From GCA-2733415 sp049609325 (GTDB lineage: Bacteria > Bacteroidota > Bacteroidia > Flavobacteriales > Flavobacteriaceae): 64,000 nt of DNA. The translations under genes and the position numbers were made by a program. This document shows, piece by piece, positions 8,870 to 16,266 of the stretch (the first letter of the stretch is position 1; each line of letters opens with the position of its first letter). The stretch spans positions 12,396 through 76,395 of the forward strand of contig JBMYYK010000005.1 in NCBI GenBank assembly GCA_049609325.1. The letters run 5' to 3'. The notes below the pieces were generated by a model. The model saw only the letters and a program-made list of their open reading frames with translations, did not search any database and had not been told where the DNA came from.

Positions 8870-8900
8870 TTGATATAGCAAATAAATTACGTAATTTTGC
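8870..8900 (+). promoter_or_regulatory. putative promoter of the PfkB kinase gene (TTG-N19-TAATTTTGC)
   Basis: TTG at 8870-8872 and TAATTTTGC at 8892-8900 are 19 bp apart, a full match to the Bacteroidetes housekeeping promoter. The ATG follows at 8916, giving a very short leader. Confidence 0.65.
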
Positions 8901-8915
8901 AAAAAATTTACTTAA

Positions 8916-9845
8916 ATGAACAAACTTTTAATTGTCGGAACAGTTGCATTTGATGCTATAGAAACGCCATTTGGTAAAACTGATAAAATATTAGGTGGTG
9001 CAGCCACGTATATCGGACTTTCAGCAGCAAATTTTAATAATGTAGATAGCGCTATTGTTTCTGTAATAGGAGATGATTTTCCGCAAGAATACATAGATTT
9101 ACTTAAAAACAAAAATATCAACTTAGACGGTTTAGAAACTGTACAAGGCGGTAAAACGTTTTTCTGGTCAGGACGTTATCATAATGACATGAATTCTCGT
9201 GATACGTTAGATACACAATTAAATGTTTTAGAACATTTTAATCCAGTTGTTCCTAATGATTACAAAGATGCTGATGTGGTAATGTTAGGAAATTTGCATC
9301 CTTTAGTACAATTAGGAGTTATTGAGCAAATGACAAAAAAGCCAAAATTAGTAGTGTTAGATACTATGAATTTTTGGATGGACTGTGCTTTAGAAGAGTT
9401 AAAGCAAGTTATTGCTAAGGTAGATGTGATTACAATTAATGATGAAGAAGCGAGGCAATTATCTGGTGAATATTCACTAGTAAAAGCAGCAAGAGTAATT
9501 TCTGAAATGGGACCAAAATATGTGGTGATTAAAAAAGGAGAACATGGGGCTTTAATTTTTGATAAAGACAATGTATTTTTTGCACCAGCATTACCATTAG
9601 AAGAAGTATTTGATCCTACTGGAGCTGGAGATACCTTTGCTGGAGGATTTTCAGGATACATAGCTAGTACTGATGATGTGTCTTTTGAAAACATGAAGAA
9701 GGCCATTGTTCACGGTTCAAACTTAGCATCATTTTGTGTAGAGAAATTTGGAACAGAGCGTATGGAACACTTAGCTAAAACCGAAGTATCCAATCGTTTA
9801 TTACAGTTCAAAGAATTGACACAATTTGAAATAGAATTAAACTAA
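8916..9845 (+). CDS. PfkB/ribokinase-family sugar or nucleoside kinase
   Basis: This 309-residue kinase has the N-terminal glycine-rich GGAATYIGLSAANF block and the C-terminal PfkB signature DPTGAGDTFAGGF, where Asp239 is the catalytic base and the GAGD loop forms the anion hole. It should phosphorylate a sugar, nucleoside or related alcohol with ATP, but the substrate cannot be read from the sequence. It has its own promoter and a perfect palindromic terminator. A purine-synthesis-type enzyme follows, which hints at a nucleoside substrate, though weakly. Confidence 0.88.
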   Translation: MNKLLIVGTVAFDAIETPFGKTDKILGGAATYIGLSAANFNNVDSAIVSVIGDDFPQEYIDLLKNKNINLDGLETVQGGKTFFWSGRYHNDMNSRDTLDTQLNVLEHFNPVVPNDYKDADVVMLGNLHPLVQLGVIEQMTKKPKLVVLDTMNFWMDCALEELKQVIAKVDVITINDEEARQLSGEYSLVKAARVISEMGPKYVVIKKGEHGALIFDKDNVFFAPALPLEEVFDPTGAGDTFAGGFSGYIASTDDVSFENMKKAIVHGSNLASFCVEKFGTERMEHLAKTEVSNRLLQFKELTQFEIELN

Positions 9846-9848
9846 ACT

Positions 9849-9874
9849 AACGCGCTGAATTCAGCGCGTTTTTT
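9849..9874 (+). terminator. intrinsic terminator after the PfkB kinase gene
   Basis: A perfect 22-bp palindrome (AACGCGCTGAA then TTCAGCGCGTT) runs into TTTTTT. It begins four bases after the stop codon. Confidence 0.9.
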
Positions 9875-9928
9875 AATAAAACAAACAACTAAACTCATAC
9901 TCTCTTTGAGTATACAACACAACTAAAA

Positions 9929-11824
9929 ATGAGTGACGCTTTAAAACATGAGTGCGGTATAGCGCTAATCAGATTATTAAAACCTTTAGAGTATTATAAA
10001 GAAAAATATGGTACTGCATTTTACGGGGTAAATAAAATGTATCTGATGATGGAAAAACAGCACAACAGAGGGCAAGATGGTGCTGGTTTAGCAAGTATAA
10101 AGTTAGATATGAAACCAGGTCAACGTTATATTAGTCGTGTACGATCTAATAAACAACAGCCTATACAAGATGTTTTTGCACAAATTAATGAAAGGATAAA
10201 TGGCGCGTTACAGGCAGATCAAACTATAGGTAATGATGTGCAACGTTTGAAAGAAGAAGTGCCTTATGTGGGTGAGCTACTTTTAGGTCATGTGCGCTAT
10301 GGAACATTTGGTAAAAACAGTATTGAAAGTGTACATCCGTTTTTAAGACAAAACAACTGGATGCACAGAAATTTAATTGTTGCAGGGAATTTTAATATGA
10401 CTAATGTTGGACAATTGTTTCAAGATTTAGTTGATTTAGGGCAGCATCCTAAAGCAGAAGCAGATACGGTAACTATCATGGAAAAAATAGGTCATTTTTT
10501 AGATGATCAGGTTGATAGTTTGTATCATGACTTGAAACAAGAAGGTTATTCTAAAGTTGAAGCTTCACCAGTTATTGCCGAAAAATTAGATGTGGCCGCT
10601 ATATTAGAAGAGTCTTCTAAAAAATGGGATGGAGGTTATGCAATGGCCGGGTTAATTGGTCATGGTGATGCTTTTGTACTACGTGATCCAGCAGGAATAC
10701 GTCCGGCGTACTATTATCAAGATGATGAAATAGTTGTTGTAGCGTCAGAACGTCCGGTAATTCAAACGGTATTTAATGTTGATGTTAATGATGTTGTTGA
10801 GCTTGATCCAGGTAAAGCAATAGTGGTTAAGAAAAACGGGGCAGTTTCAATAAAGCAAATTATTGAGCCGTTAGAAAAGAAAGCATGCTCATTTGAACGC
10901 ATATATTTTTCTAGAGGTAGTGATCAAGATATTTATAAGGAGCGTAAACAATTAGGACGTTTATTGTTTCCTCAAATTATGGAGTCTATTGATAATGATA
11001 TTGAAAACTCTGTATTTTCATTTATACCAAATACAGCAGAAGTGTCGTATTATGGAATGATTAAGGAAGGTGAATTGAGTTTGAATAAGCAAAAAGAATT
11101 GTTGCTAAATCAAAAGGAAAATCAAACGCCAGAACGCATTAAAGACATTTTAGCAAAGCGTTTACGAACTGAGAAGATAGCAATTAAAGATGCCAAATTA
11201 AGAACATTCATTACAGATGATGATAGTAGGGATGATTTGGTAGCTCACGTATATGATATCACTTACGGTTCAGTAAAACCTACAGATAATTTGGTAATAA
11301 TTGACGACAGTATTGTTAGAGGAACAACTTTACAAAAAAGTATACTTACAATGATGGATCGTTTAAACCCGAAGAAGATCATTGTAGTGTCATCAGCGCC
11401 ACAAATCAGATATCCTGATTGTTATGGGATAGACATGGCTAACCTAGAAGGTCTAGTTGCTTTTAGGGCTATGTTGGCATTATTGAAAGAGGATGACAAA
11501 TATCACTTGGTAGAAGAAGTGTATCATAAATGTAAGGCTCAGGTAGGTTTAGCAGATGTTGATGTTAAAAATTATGTGAAAGAGTTGTACGAGATATATA
11601 CTGACGAACAAATTTCAAAGAAAATTGCCGAGTTGCTTAGCGCAGATCATTTAAATGCAAAAGTTGATATCATATATCAAACGGTTGAGAACTTGCACAA
11701 AGCTTGTCCGGATAACTTAGGTGATTGGTATTTTACAGGAAATTACCCAACACCAGGGGGGCATAGAGTTGTGAATAAAGCATTCATTAATTTCTTTGAA
11801 GGGAATAAAGAAAGAGCTTATTAA
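9929..11824 (+). CDS. amidophosphoribosyltransferase-type class II glutamine amidotransferase (long form)
   Basis: This 631-residue protein joins an N-terminal Ntn glutaminase domain to a phosphoribosyltransferase domain. The nucleophile is Cys9 in HECGIALI, so an 8-residue propeptide must be removed. The NRGQDGAG, HVRYGTFG and GNFNMTN blocks of the glutaminase are present. The PRPP loop IDDSIVRGTT has its acidic pair at 459-460. It is longer than typical PurF (about 500 residues), with insertions in both halves and a C-terminal extension. It may be the PurF of this organism, making phosphoribosylamine, or a paralogue, so I leave the symbol blank. The leader holds a small dyad ATACTC-N5-GAGTAT at 9897-9913. 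Confidence 0.85.
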   Translation: MSDALKHECGIALIRLLKPLEYYKEKYGTAFYGVNKMYLMMEKQHNRGQDGAGLASIKLDMKPGQRYISRVRSNKQQPIQDVFAQINERINGALQADQTIGNDVQRLKEEVPYVGELLLGHVRYGTFGKNSIESVHPFLRQNNWMHRNLIVAGNFNMTNVGQLFQDLVDLGQHPKAEADTVTIMEKIGHFLDDQVDSLYHDLKQEGYSKVEASPVIAEKLDVAAILEESSKKWDGGYAMAGLIGHGDAFVLRDPAGIRPAYYYQDDEIVVVASERPVIQTVFNVDVNDVVELDPGKAIVVKKNGAVSIKQIIEPLEKKACSFERIYFSRGSDQDIYKERKQLGRLLFPQIMESIDNDIENSVFSFIPNTAEVSYYGMIKEGELSLNKQKELLLNQKENQTPERIKDILAKRLRTEKIAIKDAKLRTFITDDDSRDDLVAHVYDITYGSVKPTDNLVIIDDSIVRGTTLQKSILTMMDRLNPKKIIVVSSAPQIRYPDCYGIDMANLEGLVAFRAMLALLKEDDKYHLVEEVYHKCKAQVGLADVDVKNYVKELYEIYTDEQISKKIAELLSADHLNAKVDIIYQTVENLHKACPDNLGDWYFTGNYPTPGGHRVVNKAFINFFEGNKERAY

Positions 11825-11892
11825 TAGGTTATATCTACTGGTGAACAAATATATTGGCCATTTGTCTATTTATTTTTTATAAATTAACAAAT

Positions 11893-11980
11893 GTTTATAT
11901 ATTGCACCTACCATAACATAAGTAGGTTAAGTTCATGGTAGATTTGGGGCAAAAAAGGCAAGTTAATTCTTGCCTTTTTT
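11893..11980 (+). ncRNA. candidate small structured RNA, copy 1
   Basis: After a promoter-like GTTTATATATTGC (11893-11905) the sequence can fold in two mutually exclusive ways. ACCTAC (11906-11911) can pair with GTAGGT (11922-11927), or CTACCAT (11908-11914) can pair with ATGGTAG (11935-11941). A 12-bp terminator stem with a 6-nt loop ends it at 11951-11980. No convincing protein is encoded. It could also act as a 3' structure of the upstream gene, whose stop is 69 bp away. The RNA family is not recognised. Confidence 0.5.
11951..11980 (+). terminator. intrinsic terminator of RNA copy 1
   Basis: AAAAAAGGCAAG pairs with CTTGCCTTTTTT around TTAATT. It probably also ends read-through from the amidotransferase gene. 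Confidence 0.8.
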
Positions 11981-12013
11981 ATTGAAATATGTTCAACAAG
12001 TCCATCAGTTTGA

Positions 12014-12044
12014 ATTTGTTGTAAGAATTGTTTTTACAACAAAT
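12014..12044. promoter_or_regulatory. 11-bp inverted repeat between the two RNA copies
   Basis: ATTTGTTGTAA and TTACAACAAAT are perfect inverted repeats separated by 9 bp (arms 12014-12024 and 12034-12044). There is no T tract after it, so it looks more like a protein-binding dyad than a terminator. Confidence 0.4.
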
Positions 12045-12125
12045 ATTAATGGTTTTATGCTGCATTTGTGTAGTTCAACAAATATTATGGCAGTTTGTCT
12101 GAATTATTGTAATGGGTTAACAAAT

Positions 12126-12213
12126 GTTTATATATTGCACCTACCATAACATAAGTAGGTTAAGTTCATGGTAGATTTGGGGCAAAAAAGGCAAGTTAAT
12201 TCTTGTCTTTTTT
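12126..12213 (+). ncRNA. candidate small structured RNA, copy 2
   Basis: It has the same layout as copy 1: GTTTATATATTGC at 12126-12138, the two alternative stems, then a terminator stem at 12184-12213. It lies in open intergenic DNA, 292 bp after the amidotransferase stop and beyond copy 1's terminator, so it needs its own promoter. That supports an independent small RNA rather than a 3' UTR. Confidence 0.5.
12184..12213 (+). terminator. intrinsic terminator of RNA copy 2
   Basis: AAAAAAGGCAAG pairs with CTTGTCTTTTTT. The stem has one G-U pair in place of the G-C pair of copy 1. Confidence 0.75.
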
Positions 12214-12233
12214 ATTGGAATAAACTTTCAATT

Positions 12234-12273
12234 ATAACAAAAAGGGTTAGCATAAGCTAACCCTTTTTGTTAT
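12234..12273. terminator. bidirectional terminator after superoxide dismutase
   Basis: A perfect 18-bp stem with loop ATAA (arms 12234-12251 and 12256-12273) includes AAAAAGGGTTAGC and its complement, with T runs on both strands. It serves the minus-strand sod gene and also insulates it from RNA copy 2. Confidence 0.9.
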
Positions 12274-12289
12274 ATAAGTAAATTAAAAC

Positions 12290-12898
12290 TTATTTATGTT
12301 CTGCGTAACGTCTTTCAACTTCGTTCCAGTTTATAACTTTAAAAAACGCATCAATATAGTCTGGTCTTCTGTTTTGGTAGTTTAAGTAATATGCGTGTTC
12401 CCAAACATCTAATCCTAAAATAGGTGTTCCTCCACAAGTAATGCCAGGCATTAGTGGATTGTCTTGATTAGGTGTAGAGCAAACGCTAATTTTTCCGCCT
12501 TTGTGTACACATAACCATGCCCAACCAGATCCGAATTGTGTAGCAGCAGCTTTTGAGAAAGCCTCAATAAAAGCGTCTTTTGAACCGAATTCTGCTTCAA
12601 TAGCATCTTTTAAGTCTCCAGATAAATATCCTCTGTCTTCAGGGTTCATTACTGTCCAGAATAAAGAGTGGTTGTAAAATCCACCACCGTTATTTCTAAC
12701 AGCGCTATTGTTCATGTCTAAATTAGTAAGAATGTCTTCAATAGATTTTCCTTCTAAATCAGTACCAGCAATAGCAGCGTTTAATTTAGTTGTATATCCG
12801 TTATGATGCTTTGAATGGTGAATCTCCATTGTTCTAGCGTCAATATGTGGTTCTAATGCATCGTATGCGTATGATAATTTTGGTAATTCAAAAGCCAT
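12290..12898 (-). CDS. iron/manganese superoxide dismutase
   Basis: The enzyme dismutates superoxide in the cytoplasm. Family features are the N-terminal FELPKLSYAYDALEP block, the metal ligand His27 in EIHHSKHHNGY, the NHSLFW ligand block near residue 75 and the C-terminal DVWEHAYYLNYQN block with Asp and His ligands. The length of 202 residues is normal. I cannot decide Fe or Mn preference safely, so no sodA/sodB symbol is given. It is a single gene with a -7 element (TAAATTTG) at 12937-12944 and a strong terminator. Confidence 0.95.
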   Translation of the reverse strand: MAFELPKLSYAYDALEPHIDARTMEIHHSKHHNGYTTKLNAAIAGTDLEGKSIEDILTNLDMNNSAVRNNGGGFYNHSLFWTVMNPEDRGYLSGDLKDAIEAEFGSKDAFIEAFSKAAATQFGSGWAWLCVHKGGKISVCSTPNQDNPLMPGITCGGTPILGLDVWEHAYYLNYQNRRPDYIDAFFKVINWNEVERRYAEHK

Positions 12899-12936
12899 AA
12901 TTGTTTGTTTTAAAAGATTAGAAATTTAATTCAACC

Positions 12937-12944
12937 CAAATTTA
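12937..12944 (-). promoter_or_regulatory. putative superoxide dismutase promoter -7 element (TAAATTTG)
   Basis: On the minus strand TAAATTTG lies 38 bp before the ATG. A TTG follows 24 bp upstream (12971-12969), one base beyond the usual spacing. Confidence 0.45.
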
Positions 12945-13002
12945 CAAAAACAAACAAGAAGAAGTTATCAATTAAAATAATTAATCTTTATTGCACGATA
13001 TA

Positions 13003-13015
13003 GTTTGTATATTGT
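13003..13015 (+). promoter_or_regulatory. GTTTGTATATTGT motif before addA
   Basis: The motif ends 20 bp before the addA ATG. The 15-mer TAGTTTGTATATTGT here recurs exactly before the second TPR histidine kinase gene, and a close form (GTTTATATATTGC) begins both RNA copies. It is a candidate promoter variant. Confidence 0.35.
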
Positions 13016-13035
13016 AAGGCCTAAAAATACATTGA

Positions 13036-16000
13036 ATGAGTGAAAATACGTTTGTTGTTTATAATGCATCTGCAGGGTCTGGAAAGACATATACTTTAGT
13101 GAGGTCATATTTAAAAGCACTATTTTCTTCAAGAGATATTCATAAATACAAGCGTATTTTGGCAATCACCTTTACTAATAAGGCGGTTGCTGAAATGAAA
13201 GGGCGAATTTTAGATAATTTAAAGGCATTTTCTGACCCCAAAATAGTATCTGAGTCTGTGCCTGACAACTTAAAGGATGCACGACAAGTATTTGATGCCT
13301 TAACTGAAGATTTGCAAATTTCTCAAGAAGAGCTGCATAAGAAGGCGATTAAAACTCAGGGGGCAATTTTAAATAATTATGCAGCTTTTGATGTTGTAAC
13401 TATTGATACGTTTACACATCGGTTAATACGGACATTCGCATATGATTTAAAATTACCACAAAATTTTGAGGTGGCTTTAGATACAGAAGAGGTGTTGCAA
13501 GAGGCAGTTAATAATGTTTTGAACAAAGTAGGTGAAGATGATAACTTAACTAAATTACTTATAGATTTTGCTGTTCAAAAAGCAGACGATGATAAAAGTT
13601 GGGACATTTCTTTAGATTTATATAACGTATCTAAGTTATTGTTAAATGAAAATGAAGCAAAACATTTAAAGGCATTTAAAGATAAAACTTTAGATGATTT
13701 TGAAATGCTAAAAACGACCTTGTCAAAAAAAATAAAAACTGCAGAAGAAAAAATAGTAAAAATTGCAGAAAACAGGTTGCTAGACTTTGAGAGTAAAGGT
13801 ATAGTAGAAGGGGATTTAAAGCCTGTGTTTGGCTATTTTACAAAATTAGTACAGCTGAATTTTAAGATAAAATATGATGCAGTTTGGCAAACTAAGTTGA
13901 TTAATGGAGATGCTATATACCCTAAAAGAATAGCCTCTGGAAACGGTAAGTTAATTGATGAAATTCAATCAGAAATCGCATCAGATTTTGAGGAGACCAA
14001 AACGTTGTTTTATGAACTTTCATTTCTGAGAAACTTTAAAAAGAATGTTGTGCCACTTTCGGTTCTTAATATAGTGCATCAGGAAATTGAACGCATAAAA
14101 GAAGAGCAGAATATTTTATTAATTTCAGAGTTTAATCACATCATTTCCAATGAAATAAAAAATCAGCCAACACCATTTATTTATGAGCGCATTGGTGAGC
14201 GGTATTCAAATTATTTTATTGATGAGTTTCAGGATACATCAGAGCTGCAATGGCAGAATTTAATTCCGCTAGCAGAAAACGCATTAGCATCTGAACCCAT
14301 TGGTCCAGAACAAAACTCATTACTAATTGTAGGCGATGCAAAGCAAGCTATCTACCGTTGGAGAGGAGGTAAGCCCGAACAGTTTATAGATTTATATGAA
14401 GGTAAAAGACCGTTTTTTATAGAAAATCAGGTTGAGAATTTAGATACGAATTATAGGAGTTATAGTGAAGTAATTAAGTTCAATAATAATTTTTTTAGTT
14501 ATTTATCCAATAAGTTTCATGATGCAACGCATCAGCGTCTTTATAAAGAAGGTAACCAACAAAAAACCACTGCTAAAAATGGAGGGTACGTAAACATTTC
14601 TTTTGTAGATAATGTGGTTGAAGAAGAGGCGGTTGAGCAATATCAAGACAAGGTATTTAAAACTATTCAGAATGTATTAGATCAAGGGTTCTGTAAGGCA
14701 GACATATGTATTATTACACGAACAAAGAAAAGCGGAATTGCTATTGCAGACTATTTAGCTGAGCATAAAATTGATATTATATCTTCAGAGACCTTACTGC
14801 TGAGCAAGTCTGAAGAAGTCCGGTTTATCATTTCGTTTTTACAATATATTGTATACCCTCAAAATAAAATTGTGAAAATTGAGGTGCTAAAGTATCTTTA
14901 TAAAAAGATGAACGTTGCAGATGGAGAACACATGTTTTATACGTGTTTTATTAATTTGTCTCCTCGAGAGTTTTTTGAACAATTAGCAGAACAATATCAA
15001 GTAAATTTTGACTTCAATAGTGTTGAAACTCTACCTTTTTACGAATTGGTAGAACAAGTGATAAGAACATTTAATTTAGTAAAAAAATCTAACGCATATG
15101 TACAGTATTTTCTCGATGAAGTGCAATTATTTGCACAAAAAAAGAGTACAGGTATTCATGGGTTTTTGGAGTATTGGGAGCTAAAAAAAGATAAGCTCAG
15201 TATAGTTGCTCCAAATGGTGGAGATGCCGTTACACTTATGACTATTCATAAATCTAAAGGGTTAGAATTTCCGGTTGTCATCTTACCATTTGCGGAGTTA
15301 GACGTTTTTAAAGAAACAAATCCTACAATTTGGTATCCTATTAAGGAAGACGAATTTAATGGGTTTTCTGAAGCATTTTTAAACTTTAATAAAGATGTGG
15401 AAAGTTTCGGTAAAACGGGTCAAATATTGTGGAAAAATAGACGCACACAGTTAGAGTTAGATAATATTAATTTGCTATATGTGGCTTTAACTAGGCCAAG
15501 AGAGCAGCTGTATATTATTTCTAAAAATAATGTTGACAAAGCTGGTGCAGAAAAAGATAATTTCTTTTCAGGGTTTTTTATTGGTTACCTAAAAAGCATA
15601 GGAGTATGGCATGAAAATACTGTAGATTATGAGTTTGGTAGTACAGTTAAAAATTCTTCAGCTACTGAAATTGGTATCCCGAAAGAACTGGGATTTATAT
15701 CGTCCTCTAGAATGAACCATAATTTATCAGTTTTAACTAAAAATGGATATTTATGGGATACAAATCAGCAAGAAGCTATTGAACGAGGAAACTTGATGCA
15801 TTTAATTCTTTCAAAAATAAAATATAAATCAGATGTAAACATGGTGTTTGAAGAGTTAGAGTCTGAAGGTACAATCAATCCACAACAATCTGATAATTTA
15901 AGGGAGTTAATAATGAACGTAATTACGAATCCTGGGTTGTCAGAATATTTCGAAGTGGGTGAAGAGGTGTATAATGAACGTCCTATTTTAACAAAAGAGG

Positions 16001-16203
16001 GCGGTGTGTTAATTCCAGACAGGTTAAATATTAAGAACAATGTTGTTTCAATAATAGACTACAAAACCGGGAGTTATAATATCAAACATGAACACCAAGT
16101 CAATACATATGAAAATGCCTTATTAGAAATGAACTATACAATTGGCAAAAAAATGTTAGTGTATTTGGCAGATGAAATTAAAATAGTTGATGTGTGCAGC
16201 TAA
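13036..16203 (+). CDS. addA: AddA-like UvrD/Rep-family helicase-nuclease
   Basis: This 1055-residue protein has the superfamily 1 helicase motifs: Walker A ASAGSGKTYTL (about residues 11-21), Walker B FIDEFQDTSELQW, GDAKQAIYRWRGG, DTNYRS, VTLMTIHKSKGLEFPVV and LLYVALTRPREQL. The C-terminus carries a RecB-type nuclease motif, IPDRLN followed by IIDYKTG. It should unwind and resect DNA ends for homologous recombination with the AddB-like protein at 19066. Here kbl and the OmpA porin gene separate the two, which is unusual because addA and addB are mostly adjacent. The start is supported by the Walker A position. Confidence 0.9.
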   Translation: MSENTFVVYNASAGSGKTYTLVRSYLKALFSSRDIHKYKRILAITFTNKAVAEMKGRILDNLKAFSDPKIVSESVPDNLKDARQVFDALTEDLQISQEELHKKAIKTQGAILNNYAAFDVVTIDTFTHRLIRTFAYDLKLPQNFEVALDTEEVLQEAVNNVLNKVGEDDNLTKLLIDFAVQKADDDKSWDISLDLYNVSKLLLNENEAKHLKAFKDKTLDDFEMLKTTLSKKIKTAEEKIVKIAENRLLDFESKGIVEGDLKPVFGYFTKLVQLNFKIKYDAVWQTKLINGDAIYPKRIASGNGKLIDEIQSEIASDFEETKTLFYELSFLRNFKKNVVPLSVLNIVHQEIERIKEEQNILLISEFNHIISNEIKNQPTPFIYERIGERYSNYFIDEFQDTSELQWQNLIPLAENALASEPIGPEQNSLLIVGDAKQAIYRWRGGKPEQFIDLYEGKRPFFIENQVENLDTNYRSYSEVIKFNNNFFSYLSNKFHDATHQRLYKEGNQQKTTAKNGGYVNISFVDNVVEEEAVEQYQDKVFKTIQNVLDQGFCKADICIITRTKKSGIAIADYLAEHKIDIISSETLLLSKSEEVRFIISFLQYIVYPQNKIVKIEVLKYLYKKMNVADGEHMFYTCFINLSPREFFEQLAEQYQVNFDFNSVETLPFYELVEQVIRTFNLVKKSNAYVQYFLDEVQLFAQKKSTGIHGFLEYWELKKDKLSIVAPNGGDAVTLMTIHKSKGLEFPVVILPFAELDVFKETNPTIWYPIKEDEFNGFSEAFLNFNKDVESFGKTGQILWKNRRTQLELDNINLLYVALTRPREQLYIISKNNVDKAGAEKDNFFSGFFIGYLKSIGVWHENTVDYEFGSTVKNSSATEIGIPKELGFISSSRMNHNLSVLTKNGYLWDTNQQEAIERGNLMHLILSKIKYKSDVNMVFEELESEGTINPQQSDNLRELIMNVITNPGLSEYFEVGEEVYNERPILTKEGGVLIPDRLNIKNNVVSIIDYKTGSYNIKHEHQVNTYENALLEMNYTIGKKMLVYLADEIKIVDVCS

Positions 16204-16215
16204 TTTCAAAATAAT

Positions 16216-16223
16216 TACATTTG
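16216..16223 (+). promoter_or_regulatory. putative kbl promoter -7 element (TACATTTG)
   Basis: TACATTTG followed by T matches TAnnTTTGY, 43 bp before the kbl ATG. The nearest TTG is 26 bp upstream, so the -33 half is not claimed. Confidence 0.45.
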
Positions 16224-16266
16224 TCAATGTAAAATTTCAAAAAAGGATTCACGTAAAATATAAGTT

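Larger units (their letters stand above)
11844..11984 (+). repeat. copy 1 of a 141-bp duplicated element (101-bp near-identical core plus 40-bp upstream footprint)
   Basis: The core at 11884-11984 is identical to 12117-12217 except for one base (C at 11973, T at 12206). The 40 bp upstream align without gaps to 12077-12116 at 26 of 40 positions. Identity there is concentrated in three boxes: AACAAATAT, TGGC and TTTGTCT. Confidence 0.9.
12077..12217 (+). repeat. copy 2 of the 141-bp duplicated element
   Basis: This is the second copy, 233 bp downstream of copy 1 and in the same orientation. The single core difference turns a G-C pair of the terminator stem into a G-U pair, so structure is kept. 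The spacing of the upstream boxes to the core is the same as in copy 1. Confidence 0.9.

Noticed and set aside
9260..9706. A 148-codon minus-strand frame inside the PfkB kinase gene.
   Set aside because: It is antisense to a gene with a clear kinase signature and is low in complexity.
11934..11984. A 16-codon ORF (ATG in CATGGTAG) in RNA copy 1 whose copy-2 change is synonymous (Cys TGC to TGT).
   Set aside because: It runs through the terminator stem, the copy-2 frame does not stop at the same place, and one synonymous change is no evidence of coding. The stem explains the conservation better.
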